64,000 nucleotides of DNA from positions 616,887,755-616,951,754 of the forward strand of contig NC_081409.1 in assembly GCF_030272615.1 (NCBI RefSeq), in the 5' to 3' direction. Numbering within the stretch: position 1 is the first letter of the stretch; every line of letters starts with the position of its first letter. The notes under the pieces are model-generated. The model had not been told where the DNA came from, did not search any database, and saw nothing but the letters and a program-made list of their open reading frames with translations. Below, one piece after another: positions 45,770-57,449 of this stretch. The position numbers and the translations under genes are program-made. Source of the DNA: Cryptomeria japonica (lineage: Eukaryota; Streptophyta; Pinopsida; Cupressales; Cupressaceae).

Positions 45770-46976
45770 TGTTGGCAATTTGGAGGAATTTATTATGTGC
45801 TGCATTGATACAACACTAGCTGTTTTGTTGTCTACCGCCTTCCGGTAGAGTGGTTGGTCTTTGATGTTGACCTAGAGATTTGTCTTTGATTTTGGTCTGG
45901 CTGTTGAAATTGGTTTGGATTGTTTATTCATGTGTTTCTGATGTGTATCACATTCAGTTGGTTTGGGATTTGATGATCTAGATGCTATCATTTGTTCTAG
46001 TAAGCCTTTTGGTCACCGGTAAGGGTTCTATCGACAACACTTTGATGAAGATCTTTTGATGAATCTGATAAGTGGTGTTGGTGCAACTTTTAGAAGGTTA
46101 TCAAGATGCTGATGGTTATCATGTTTGTGTTCCAGTTGTTCATGTTGTTTCATTTGGCTTATGCCAACCTATTTTAGGTCTGGTGGTTATTCTGCTAGGT
46201 TATGGACTGGTTTATGTAACGCGTTGGTTGATGCTCTTGATGCGTCACCGGTTGGATTTATTGTTTGGTTTATGTTGTTTCGATCTTAGGTTGACTTGGT
46301 TTTTCATTGGTTTGTAGGATTATGTAACATATCTATTGTATTATATTTTATGTGGCCGACCTAATTTTTTAGGTCCTGGTTGGTATAAATATGATGTAAG
46401 ATCTCTTTGTAGATCATAGGTCAAGGTTATGGGATTATTTGCGTGCGAATAAAGTTGTAATCATATGCAAAGGTTTTGGTCATTCATAGGTGATTGAATT
46501 GGGTTTGTGATAGAGGTTTAAGAGCTCTGGTACTGAGATTAACTAAAACTGTACTCAGGCATAGGAGATGCTATTCTTGAAGTTCATTCATCTTTCCGGA
46601 TTGTAGTATCTATTTATTTTGTAGTCATTGAGGCTCCTTTTGTGATGAGCAATGCACTCTAGGCTATTGGCCTTTCTATATGTGTAGGCCCCTCTTATTA
46701 TAATCACATACTTGCTGCATAAGTATTATCTAACTATGGGTAGGCTTCCCACCATGGTTTTTCCCTTTACTGGGTTTTCGACGCACAAATCCTGGTGTTA
46801 TGTGTTATGGATGGTTGGTAATTGTTTTGTGATTTATGTTTGTGCTTAATTATTATATCTTCTATTTCAGTATTTGGTTTATGAATTCTTGTAAAAGGTT
46901 TTGTGTGCTTAATGTTTTATAATCTATTGACAACTAATTCACCCCCCTTCTCAGTTGTCCACCAGTTGTCCTAACA
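45770..46976 (+). repeat. 3' LTR of element D
   Basis: Same ends as the 5' LTR, 1,207 bp; a polypurine tract lies directly upstream and CTATG directly downstream. Confidence 0.93.
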
Positions 46977-46981
46977 CTATG

Positions 46982-47300
46982 GAGAGATAGAAACTCATAG
47001 TCATGTGAATTAGTGATTGTCTCAACATGGGTGTATATATCTGATCTGTCATCATATGCTTCCTCTTCAATCAGAGAGAGGGAAATCTATAGTATTGATG
47101 ATGTGTGGAATACTCTCATGACTTGATGATGTATCTTCATTTATGAACAATTGTTTATTCCTTGAATGACTAATTCTGGTGCTATATATGTGAAATTTGC
47201 TGGTGCTATGCCATTATCTATTGATGTACTAACACATTTGGGGTCATTTTCTGACAAAATATCATCGTAATTCTGACATATTATTGTCATAGATCCAATG
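46982..47300 (-). pseudogene. Upstream linker of the gypsy element, resumed after element D
   Basis: The minus-strand frame 47323-47141 (NYDDILSENDPKCVS) continues with one stop toward the D junction and reads like the low-complexity linker before protease/RT in gypsy polyproteins. It abuts 39912 when D and one CTATG are removed. Homology is weak by eye; continuity rests mainly on the duplication. Confidence 0.45.
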
Positions 47301-47720
47301 AAACGTTGAATGTTTTTTGTCACTCAAATTTTGTTGGGTTATTCGACGAAAAGATGTTTGTCGGTATTTCGACGCCTTCTTTTTTGGAAGTTGATACATA
47401 ATGTAGTGGTCTAATTTTTTGGAATTTCGATGAAGTCGCCAATCTTCCAACGATCCATGTACTGGGTTTTTCGTCAGAATTCCGACAAAACAAGGCATTA
47501 TGCTCTGACGAGAATGGTTCCCCTACAACAAATTTTGTTGTCGCAGGTACAACATTCCTGTCGAAACATAGTGTCCTTTTTTGTCACAATCTTGACAAAA
47601 AATGCAAGGAAACTCTAACGAGAGTGTTGTGCTTGCTTCGTCGTAGATATGACACTCTTGTCGGGGCCTATGTTGGGAATGTCCGTCGGAATTTCGACGA
47701 ACAAGCTATATTTAAAAAAA
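47300..47720. repeat. Subterminal-type repeats of a probable CACTA-like DNA transposon
   Basis: Dense direct and inverted copies of a GTCGGAATTTCGACGAA-like motif, for example at 47345, 47368, 47430, 47466 and 47686. Two longer tandem blocks of about 110-115 bp begin near 47465 and 47577. Such GTCGGAATT arrays are typical of the ends of plant CACTA (En/Spm) elements. No CACTA terminus or TIR pair could be fixed. Confidence 0.45.
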
Positions 47721-48720
47721 AAAAAAATTTCCATAAGGGAATATAGAGCATTGCAAATATGAAATATGATTTGATAAGCTTTCTCAAATATTGAACTACC
47801 CCTATATAACTTCTTACCTCAAAGACTAACTAACTATGGTAAACTATATATTCTAACAATATACAAAATCAACAATCTCATATATTCTAACAATATACAA
47901 ACACAACCAAAAGGGACTATTTGGGTAATGAAGACCTTGGTAAAGCATGGATATGAGAGTGAGGAAAATGACAGAAGTAACATGAAAAGCCCTGATGAAG
48001 ATAGGTAGCCATTATGCATTCTACTATAGTACAATGACTAGTTATAGGCCAGAGATGACGTACAAGGTCATGAAGGGTTAAAGGATGCAAATATTACAAT
48101 CATAGCAACACACTAAGATTATAAAGATCTCAAACCACAGAGTGACCTCTCACAGTCCATAAGAAAAGATGTTCATATACAAGGATTGGATTAGAAAAAA
48201 ATGTAGCAAGTTAATGACAGAGAGTAGAAGCAGTTAACAACTTTGCCCAAGTAAGGATTTGATCCAATGCCAAAAGGGCCAAAGGCAGTTACAATGATTT
48301 AGGGTTAAAGGGGTATAAGGTTTAGATGAATCAGAACATGATAGTATCATAGAAGAAATATGAATAAATATTTGATAGTCCCAAAGTCAGATAGACCTAC
48401 AATACACAGTCAAAATAGTAACATCATTTAAACAAAATGACAATTCACAGTTATATAGACTATCGAGAGTATCGGTCACAACAGAATGCAACCATTGTCA
48501 CATAATGTCAAAGATAAAGCTCAATTGATAGTTCAAAGCCTCGTCATAGAACCAATATAAGATTTTAAGTAATTAAGAGGTGTATGAGAAACTATGGTAG
48601 TTAGGAAAGAAAAAAAACAAGATAATATATAGCATCACAAAATCCAGTCATATGATAAAGGCATTAGGGACAAATTTCAACGTCAATGAAGAAAATGCCT
48701 TATCAAGGGACACTGATATT
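47721..48720. other. Unassigned AT-rich sequence
   Basis: About 1 kb following an A-run at 47707-47720. It has short frames only, a duplicated ATATTCTAACAATATACAAA phrase at about 47847 and 47881, and no recognisable domain on either strand. It could be transposon interior or old intergenic sequence. Confidence 0.3.
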
Positions 48721-48729
48721 CATAAGATT

Positions 48730-49330
48730 GAAAGTAGTCACTAGGATGAAAAGGTGACCCTTGGAGTTACCAACTGAGTTGAACATCTAGTGAATGCGAT
48801 GTAACCGGTTCCTAAACAAGATAGACTAAAACCTAAGATTGAACCTAATATCACCTTTACCCAATGTGGTAACTCAAAGCATACACCTGATGGACCAATA
48901 TACATTACTCCTATAACTAATGTCAAACCCACATGTAGGGTGCTTATTGATCCACTACGTATGGTTAATATGAATACAAAAGAATATCTTTTCACATATG
49001 CATTATATCAAGACAATTATGATAAATCCAAAGTATTGATTAAGGTGCATGATGGTTTCACTTGTCTCACCATTGGTTCCATCACCCTCAAGTTAAAGTT
49101 GAATTTAAAAGCTTAGATGTTCCTTTTACCATTATTTCTACCTTAGACCAATTTCATGTGAAGTCGGCTCATTTTTTAAGGTGGTGCCCTATGTAGTCCA
49201 TTAAAATGTTGAAGTTCTCAGTTCAAGGACAAGTGTAAACTATATTTTATAGTGATCTATAGCCCTTGTTTAGATAACTATTTGGTGTATTTGGTGACTT
49301 CCCTTTTAAAAAGTTAAATGAATATTTGCC
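48730..49330 (+). pseudogene. Gypsy protease-region remnant
   Basis: Plus-strand text KHTPDGPIYITPITNVKPTCRVLIDP, then YLFTYALYQDN and TCLTIGSITLKLKL. After a frameshift come LDVPFTIISTLDQFHVK and a VVPYVVH segment. This resembles the linker and aspartic protease region of Tat-like gypsy polyproteins, with the active site lost or shifted. It is on the strand opposite to the large gypsy element, so it is a separate remnant. The LINE begins at its 3' end. Confidence 0.5.
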
Positions 49331-49419
49331 TATGTAATCAACAATATGAATATAAACAACAAAATCTATTTTCTGTAATCAACAATATGAATATAAACAA
49401 CAAAACCTTTTCTATCCAG

Positions 49420-52400
49420 GATGCATCTTCAGGAAATATTATCTCGAATGCAAAAGGTATTCAAAATGAAGGAGTAAGATTCTTCATGAATCTGCTTGCC
49501 CCTCCTCCCTCTTTATCCCCAATAGAGGGTAAGGAGAATGCATTGCTAGATGTTGTCCCTTCCATATTATTGGCTCAAGATAATCAAGCATTACTAGCAC
49601 CTTTCACTATAGAAGAAGTTCATAAGAGTGTGTTTTCTCTTCCTCCAGATAAGGCCCTAGGGCCAAATGGGTTCACTGCTCTCTTTTTCCAAAAGTGTTG
49701 GGATGTTATTTCTATTGATCTTTTGGCTGCTATTGAAGAGTCTAGAAGGAGTGCCTCTATTCTTAAAAAACTTCAATACCACTAATATTTCTCTCATTCC
49801 TAAGATCAAGGAGCCTAAAACTTTTGCAGATTTTAGGCCCATCTCATTGTGTAACACTGTGTATAAGATTTTCACTAAAGCAATATATTTGAGGTTGCAT
49901 AAACTTATTACCAAAATTATTTCTCCTGAACAAGGTAGTTTTGTGCCTGGGAAAGAGACCATGGAAGGGGAATTAGTGGCTCGTGAGGTTTTGCATTTGC
50001 TAACTTTATCTCATACACCAACATTTTTAGCCAAACTTGATATGATGAAGCCTTATGATAAGCTTAATTGGTCTTTTCTTTTTTAAATTTTGAGAAGATT
50101 TGGTTTTGATGAGAAATGTTGTAAATGGATTAGAGCATGTCTTATAGGTGCTCATTTCTCAATCATAATCAATGGTGTTCTAGCTGGGTTCTTTGCTGCT
50201 ACACAAGGAGTTAGACAAGGGGATCCCTTGTCTCCCTCATTGTTCATAATCATGGTAGAAGCCTTCAGTAGAATTATCAAGGTTAGAAGTGTTCATGGGG
50301 ATTGGTTGGGGGCTCACATTGAAGGTACTTCAATTTCAGTTACGCATTCTTTATTTGTGGATGACACTCTTTTATTTGGTAGATCGAATGTCCAGGAGGC
50401 CAAGCAAATAAAAAAAAACATTGGATCTTTATATAGCAGTTTTAGGACAATGGGCCAATGCCGAAAATTCAAAGTTGTATGTCTTTAACACAAATTCAGT
50501 TATAACCAAAAAAATTATGAAAATTATGGGTTTTCATCAGGAGACGTTGCCATCCACTTATTTAGGTATCCCATTTTTTGTGGGAGCCAAAAAAGCCTCC
50601 TATTGGAAGGCTATTATTGAAAGAATTAAGAATAGAGTATTAACATGGAAAGTTCATTGGTTGTCTTTACCAAGCATAATTTTGCTTATCAAATTAGTGC
50701 TAGCAACTATTCCCAATTATTATATTAGTAATTAAAGCTCCTAGTGGAGCCATCCGCGAGATTGAAAAATTGATTAGAGACTTTCTTTGGAGGGACAACA
50801 AAATAGAGGAAAAAAAGGTGCCTTTAATATCTATAAAGAAGATGTCTCTTGATAAAGGAGATGGGGGAGTAGGATTGCAGGATCTTTCCAAGAGGAACAT
50901 AGCTTTTGGGGGCAAGCTTTTATGACAAATGTTTACTAATCCAGGTAAGAAATGGCGTAAGATTATGCAAGAGAAATATTTGGACTCTTCTAATCCTCTT
51001 CACATTATCTCCATCCTAGATCCACCAAAGGGCTCAACTGTCTGGAACTTCTTGGTATTAACTCGAGAAGTTATAACAAGATATGTCTATTGGGAGGTTC
51101 ACAATGGTGAAAGTGTGATGTTTTGGGAGGATTCCTGGAATGGCTTGCTACCTTTGGTCCAAACAACTTCTCTGCTTCAGGTTAGTCAGATTGTCAAGAA
51201 TTATTGGGGTTCTTATTTGATAGACTATGTATGTGGAGTAGATCTTTTCTCAAGGAAAGCATTTTGGAAGGATACTTCAGAGCTGCCATTGATGATGAAC
51301 AAAAATCTTGTCTTCAAAAGATATTATTGGACATAGTAGTATATATTTCAAATAAGAAAGATAAGCTAGTTTGGGCACCTGAAAAAGATGGAAACTACTC
51401 AATTAAAGCTGACCATTCTACTATTAGAGGTATCGAAAATCAAAATTTTAAGCATACAAGATTCTCTTTTTGATGGGATAGTCTTGTTCTCCCAAAAGTT
51501 GGTTGTTTTGCTTGGCTAGCTTTAAGAAAGAGGATCTTAACTAGTGATAAATTGGTTAAACTACATATTGATCAACCCTTTCATTGTGTGTTATGTGATG
51601 AGGTTGTTGAATCAGTTGATCATTTGTTCTTAAAATGTTATTTAGCCCAACAATGCTGGTGTTTTGTTATGAACAATCTTAATCTATCAATACCATTGCC
51701 TAACACATTATGGGTACTGTTTCAATCCTGGCTCATCCTTTTTTCCAATTCTCTTTTTCCATGCATTTTGAGGTGTATTCCAACTACTGTCATATGGTCA
51801 ATTTGGTGGGAATGAAGAAGGATAATCTTTAGGTAGGTTGCTTCTCCTTTGCAAGTGATATTGGATGGTTTGAAGAAATATATTTAAGAGAAGGTGAATG
51901 CATTTGTGAAGTGCATAACTAGTAACTATCTTTCTACTACTTGGGATAGTCTCATTATTAAGGATTGGAAAAGATTACATGTCCCTTCTTTTATATCTTC
52001 TGTTGGGAGTGGCAAACCACCAGTTGATAGGTCAAAAATTTGTTGGCAACCTCCAAATCAAGGTTTTGTGAAAATTAATTTTGACGGTTCCTCTGGAGGT
52101 AACCCGGGAGCCTCAAGAATTGGAGTGTGCATTCAAGATAATCTAGATAATCCTTTGGCATTCAAAGAATCTTCTATTCCTTCTGGTATAAATAACATGG
52201 CTGAGGCTCAGGCCTTGTTAAGTGGTGTGCCTATGGCAAAAAAGTTAAGATTCAACTGTTATTATCAATGCTAGCATAAAGAGGCAATCTTATAACTAGA
52301 AGATATCCTAAATTCTTCATCAAGCCTGGGCATTGATAGAATCATTTGAATAATATGTATATCTCATACTCTCAGGAAGGGCAATAAAGTTATAGATGTT

Positions 52401-52511
52401 CTAGCATATTTGGGGTGTGACCAAGTTGAAGTAGATTCTACTGTTCTTCATCATAAATTTGAAGACTTTCCTCCTCTTGCAGAAGTCATAACTTTGGAAT
52501 TGGTTCGGTGA
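49420..52511 (+). pseudogene. LINE ORF2: RT, zinc-binding domain and RNase H
   Basis: Readable through at least four frameshifts (about 49765, 50420, 50735, 51330) and stops (such as 50084). RT: KALGPNGFTALFFQKCWD, ISLIPKIKEPKTFADFRPISLCN, GVRQGDPLSPSLFI and the catalytic box SLFVDDTLLF (about 50350). After RT come ASYWKAIIERIKNRVLTWK and STYLGIPF. The zf-RVT-like region is CVLCDEVVESVDHLFLKC (51594-51647). RNase H: FVKINFDGSSGGNPGASRIG (about 52070) to SHTLRKGNKVIDVLAYLG, stopping at 52511. The C-terminal RNase H is usual for a plant LINE clade. Catalytic FVDD is kept but the frame is dead. Confidence 0.9.
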
Positions 52512-53394
52512 TATGGTTGCCCTCCATTGTTTTCTATGGTTTGTAGATTGGTGTTAGCGGTGGATGACTTCTTCAGTATTCCCCTCTGTGCATCGGTAAT
52601 CATAAGTACATTATTCATGTCGGGTGTTTGTAACTAATCTCAGAAGCAATGAATTTAGTTTGTGTGAGATATTTTGTGGAGATTTTGAAGTATGTGAAAT
52701 GTTATTAACATGATTTGACATTATTTGAAGGCATATTTATAGAGTGTGTGACATAGCTTTCTTCCTCCCATTTTGTAAGACTTCTGCTCATCATCATTCT
52801 TTTCTTTGGACCCTTACTGCACAATGGAACACTCCTCAAGAAATTATAGGGTGCAGTTGAAAATTGAAGATTGGGAGAGACCTTTCAAGGACCACATTTC
52901 AGATGTTCAACTTGGTCAAGCATTCAAACTACAGTGCCAACATTGTAAGCGCTCTGTTCTTCTCATTTTAGGTAATGATCTTTTATATCCCCAAAAAAAG
53001 AGGCTGATTTTTCCTTCCCAGCTAGTCTCGATTTTCTTTCAAATGTGCTTGATGTTTTACAATGTTGGAACAAGTTTCAAATATATCCTCCAAAATTGTT
53101 AGAGAGGAATTTGTGGTGGGGGATAATCTTCTTGCTGCAGTTAGGTCATATGACCTTTGGAATGGCAATGCTCTGGTTGGAGGATTGTTTCCTAGGCATT
53201 ACTTGCATAATGAAGATGAATTTGTGCAAAATTTTGATAGTATCAAGCACTCCCTTGATGTCTAGAATGTTCACCCATTTTAGCATGCTTCCAAGAATGT
53301 AGGTAGAGTTCTATGTTTAGAAATTAGAAGCAAAATCTATGCAAAATTCATGCCATAATAACAATACTTGGGCACGTCCATTTTCCTCTCATTA
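52512..53394 (+). other. LINE 3' UTR, first part
   Basis: No credible domain. Small frames at 52806-53302 overlap in three phases, with text such as HYLHNEDEFVQNFDS repeated out of phase, and do not look like a gene. Confidence 0.45.
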
Positions 53395-53399
53395 CACAG

Positions 53400-54000
53400 C
53401 GAAGGCGCATAACATGCAATGTCAGTAGCATTTGTCATTTTGTGAGACTAAAGCAATTTCCGACCACGCAGTCCATGAAACAATGAAGGCACATAACACG
53501 CTATGTTAGTCACTTTCATCATTTCGTGAGGCTAAAGGAAATATCGGGCACACAGTTTGCGAAACAACGAAGGCGCATAACATGCATTTCGCCATTTTGC
53601 GAGGCTAAAGGAAATGTCTGGCACACAGTCATCAATACAATGAAGGAAGGCACATAACATGAAATGTGGGTCGCATTGGCTATTTTGCAAGACTAAAGAA
53701 AATGCTGGCCACATAGTCTGTGAAACAACGAAGATGACTAACACACTATATTAGTTGCATTCACCATTTTGCGTGGCTAAAGGAAATGCCGGGCATGCAG
53801 TCTATGAAACAACAAAGGTGCATAACACACAATTCACCATTTTGCGAGGCTAAATGAAATGTCGGGTACACAATCAACGATACAACGAAGGAAGGCGCAT
53901 ACCACGCAATGTGGGTCTCATTCGCCATTTCGCGAGGCTAAAGAAAATGTCAGGTACGCAGTCAGTGAAACAATGAAGGCACATAACACACAATGTTAGT
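53400..54000. repeat. Tandem array with a 245-bp higher-order period
   Basis: The phrase (c/t)gaaggcgcataacacgc begins at 53400, 53484, 53568, 53641, 53729, 53813, 53886 and 53974. Intervals are 84, 84, 73, 88, 84, 73 and 88 bp. Three monomer types (84, 73, 88) therefore repeat as a 245-bp unit. Each monomer also has the phrase CATTTTGCGAGGCTAAAGGAAATG. It lies in the 3' UTR of the LINE. Confidence 0.93.
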
Positions 54001-54280
54001 GGAGACCTATTTTGAAAAGCAAGTATCAAGCATAAGCAAATTTTACTGCTCTTGGGCTAGAATATTTTTGGATATGGTCCTTTATTGGACTATTGGTAGT
54101 CTGAATTATTTGTAAACTCTGCATATTTGGCATAGGGGGAGATCTGATAGTCTTGTGACATATATATAATATGTAATTGAGCAAGGAACAAAGGTTTTCT
54201 TCATTGGTTCTTTCCTCCAGGAGCTCTTGAACAAGGTATTAATATTAATATAATATATTAGTGGCTCTCCACTTTCGCTA

Positions 54281-54299
54281 AAAAAAAAACAAAAACAAA
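54281..54299 (+). other. A-rich tail of the LINE
   Basis: AAAAAAAAAACAAAAACAAAA-like run after TTTCGCT, marking the LINE 3' end. Confidence 0.8.
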
Positions 54300-54579
54300 A
54301 TCTTAATCAAGGACCTTACCTTTGATGGTCTCCACTAAGTAACTTCTTGCGCTGTTATTTGTGTTGGCTCTGTTGGACCCTGCAATTAAGATTAAATACA
54401 TATTATTCAATAAGATTAACAGTGGAGCATAATGAAATATTGAAAAGTGCATTACCTTATTGAGCTTATCTTTGTTTCAAGAATAGTTTAATATTCTCTA
54501 CTTAACAGGGCCAACCACGTGAAGGTGGAAGTTCATTTGGCCCTTCCCCTCCCTAACATCACTCTAAATTCCTTGTTAA

Positions 54580-54785
54580 CATATATCATTCATTCATTCT
54601 TTCATCCATTAATAAAATTTAACATTCATTCATTATCACATAACATTCATTAACACATAACATTCATTAACATTCATTAACACGTAACATTCATCAAAAT
54701 TCATTAACACATATCACATTAACACTCATTAACACATAATTACATTCATTAATGCATAAAATTCATTCATTAACAAATAATACGA
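54580..54785. repeat. Short tandem repeat CATTCATTAACACATAA
   Basis: About ten imperfect copies of a 12-17 bp unit (ACATTCATTAACACATA). Confidence 0.92.
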
Positions 54786-54899
54786 CTACAATCATTTTTT
54801 TAAGCTAAGTAAAAACTAAATGGAGCGTCGTTTTCTTCATCATTTTTCCCCTCTTTGGTTGTTGTGCCCTCTCCTCATGACCTTAATGTATGCCTAGTC

Positions 54900-56700
54900 C
54901 TGTACTGACGACGAGGACGCTTAGGCAAAGGGGGGGTCCGCTGCAATAACAAAGAAATGGGTTAAATTCATAAGATTTTTTATTATTGTTACAAGTATTT
55001 CATTAATTAAAAGAACATTACAGGGGTGCTCTTTACCTGATGGGGCCACATCATCTTCCTGATAATTTTGTCTAGCCTCATCCTCAACATGTTGAACACC
55101 CTCTAAATCCTCTAGAGTTGAAACACACACGAAAGGTTACATTAATCAATACACCAATTGCAATTAAATTAGTTTAAAGGAATAACAAAGGTCCTCTTTA
55201 CTTGATGGGGGCACATCACATTCTTGATGTTGTCTACCTTGATCATGCTCCACTTGTTCAACATGCTCTACATGCTCTAAAATAAAAACAAAAAAGGTTA
55301 CATTAATTACTACACCAATTTCAATTAAAGATGTTTAATTGTATTAATAATTACATAATTTTTTTTTTGTATAGCACATGAATACCTCCAGTATCGGGAT
55401 GCACACCACAACCTTTATCATGTGCAGGTTGTGTTCCACCCTTAGCAGGCTGCATTCCAATGCCATGTGCATTGTTATTATTGCTTTCTTATTTAAAACA
55501 AATATAGTCACTTTATGTTGGAAACTAACATCGAATAGATTATTGCTCAAGTATTCAATTTTAAATAATTTTCATTTAGTTTATTTACCTGTGTGACAGA
55601 TACATCAGAATCTTGTGTTTTCCCACTCAATTCTCTTATGCATTTATCCACGACTCCATAGCCTTGCTGGAAGGCAATTTTCATGTCATCTTCTGTGGGC
55701 GCTCTATTGAATTTAGAGTCCTGCACTTTTGCTTAATATCATGAATTTTGCTTCTATTGTTTGATTAAAAAAAATTATTTGAAATTTATTATTTCGATGC
55801 GATATTTCATTTATTGATACTTACAATTCATGTGACAACTTTCATATAACCACTAGAGCCAGGTTTGTGTTACTCGTGCTTTTCTAATCTTGCCTTAGTT
55901 GCCTTCGATGTGTCAGGCAACCTATGAAAAGTTTGAAATATGTTAGATTATGTAAATATAAAGAGTAATTAGTACATAATTACATTGTTAAGAGTATCAC
56001 ATACCTTCCTTCGCTCGATGGTGTATGTCCTTTTCTCTTTTCAAATTTCTCCTTTCCATCCAAAACCAGGTTCTTCCACTCCCTCTCTAGAATCATGGAG
56101 GGACACTCGTACTTTCTGTTCTTCTCTAAATGTGTCCTATATTGGTCCCTCACATACTTTAGATATGTGCTAGCTTTTTGAAGGACCTTGGTTTTGTTGA
56201 ATGTGTCATTTCCGAACAACACAACAAACGGTTTATGAGTTCATCTTTTAATTATTGATTTTGGGCATTCCACCATGTACATATGGTGGGCCCGAAGATC
56301 TCCAATGTAATATCATTTAGATGTTTATAAAAAACATCATTGCCTACAAAAATATCATGGGATCATTAGTCCAAAATGAGTGATCAATAATTAAATTACA
56401 ATTAGACTATATATATAAATTATTTTAAAGTACTTGGAACCTTCTCTATCTTTATGGGAACAAGATCATTGGTCACCACAAATGTGACCGACAACGTTCC
56501 CGTACTAGTAATATGGAAAGAACTAAGAAATGCTGCTAAAATATCACCACTAGTGGCCTTTTCATCCCCAGGTGCATGTCCTATTGCACAGGTCGGTGCA
56601 GTACTCGATGACTACATGCTGCATGTTGCCGACATTGTAGTCAACAATATAGGTGCCGATAATGGGTTCGGTTGAGGTGGTGAATGCATAGGAACATAGA
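54900..56700 (-). pseudogene. Multi-exon transposon-like gene remnant (Ptta/En-Spm-like exon)
   Basis: The clearest exon is 56222-56005 (minus), with text YLKYVRDQYRTHLEKNRKYE and PSMILEREWKNLVLDGKEKF. It ends GGAAG|GTATGTG at 56005/56004. An acceptor TTTCATAG|G at 55922/55921 joins in phase to LPDTSKATKARLEKHE, so an 83-bp intron (55922-56004) is well supported. Later exon-like pieces: KFNRAPTEDDMKIAFQQGYG (55715-55650) and two similar acidic blocks, VEHDQGRQHQECDVPPS (about 55240-55195) and VEDEARQNYQEDDVAPS (about 55090-55040). The pattern resembles plant transposon-associated proteins (Ptta/En-Spm), but I cannot confirm the family. Several stops are present. Confidence 0.4.
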
Positions 56701-57449
56701 CAACACCTAAAGATTAATACATTAAATATACAATACATTAAATATAAGAGCAATAACACATTAACGGAAAGAAAGGAACATGTAAAAATATGAGCTAGTG
56801 TATGCACATAACATGGTCATCACCTGAACTACTTGGAGTACCCTGATCATGGCCACCAGCTTCATGAGGATGCATAAATTCCTGTAAAAAATACGCGTAC
56901 TTATTTTAGTTCATGACATAAAAGAGTATAAAATATAAACCATGAATGAACTTATGTTATAATTAAAGATTTCATGACTTGTTACTTGCAAGTTTTGTGC
57001 TCTCTCTATCAATTGTTTCACCCTCTCTTGTATCTCATAAGCTTGAGGGATTTCTTATCATTTCAGCAGGGTTTGTGGAATATACGATGTCATCATTGCA
57101 TAATAGTGAGTCCACCTCTGTATCGATGTTCTCAGCTACTGCAAGTGCCTTTCCCTGAACATCCATCTGTGACAAGAATATTAGTAACATTATCAAAATT
57201 AATCCAAAACCCTAAAGAAAGAACATAATAATATAACATTTTGCTTGTATCTAATTTGTACAATTACAATGAGGTTTACCTACTTGGTAGAAGTGTCCAG
57301 AGCTACATCCCGGTTTGTGCTATGTGTCGGATCAATATCGCGCTATGACAAAAATTAAATATAAAAAAATATTACTGAAATGAAACCAATAGACTTACCA
57401 AAAAAACTTAATAATAAAATGGTATATTGGAGTCATTAATTGGAGGTTG

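Larger units (their letters stand above)
39913..46976 (+). mobile_element. Ty1/copia retrotransposon D, full length but decayed
   Basis: LTRs of 1,223 bp (39913-41135) and 1,207 bp (45770-46976), a primer site, a polypurine tract and the perfect target duplication CTATG (39908-39912 and 46977-46981). Order is gag, protease, integrase, RT, RNase H. The LTRs differ by roughly one base in ten by eye and by small gaps, so it is old. At least eight in-frame stops and several frameshifts break the coding region. It interrupts the linker region of the gypsy element. It is closely related to copia-2. Confidence 0.93.
16517..47300 (-). mobile_element. Ty3/gypsy Tat-type element with antisense gene, heavily interrupted
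   Basis: Proposed as one minus-strand element. Pieces in plus order: 3' LTR (16517-17440), polypurine tract, antisense plant mobile domain gene (17718-20230), spacer (20231-20643 and 33696-36180), pol C-to-N (36200-39660) and linker/protease side (39660-39912 and 46982-47300). Support: all retroelement parts share the strand; pol has the second RNase H typical of Tat; known Tat elements carry antisense extra genes between pol and the 3' LTR. Sequence on the two sides of each insertion joins with 5-bp duplications (TTAGA and CTATG). The 5' LTR and gag were not found. A purine tract at 35334-35350 could instead mark the 3' end of a separate element. Confidence 0.55.
49376..54299 (+). mobile_element. 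5'-truncated LINE (non-LTR retrotransposon)
   Basis: It carries the C-terminal half of ORF2 (RT, zf-RVT, RNase H), a long 3' UTR and an A-rich tail (54281-54299). The 3' end ...GTGGCTCTCCACTTTCGCTAAAAAAAAAAC is typical of plant LINEs. There is no endonuclease, so it is truncated at the 5' end, as often happens during target-primed reverse transcription. A 41-bp direct repeat (TGTAATCAACAATATGAATA... at 49333 and 49374) marks the 5' junction. No clear target duplication was found after the tail. Confidence 0.85.

Noticed and set aside
53400-54000. Regularly spaced repeats resembling a CRISPR array
   Set aside because: Monomers are contiguous and of unequal length, with no spacers, in a plant LINE 3' UTR.
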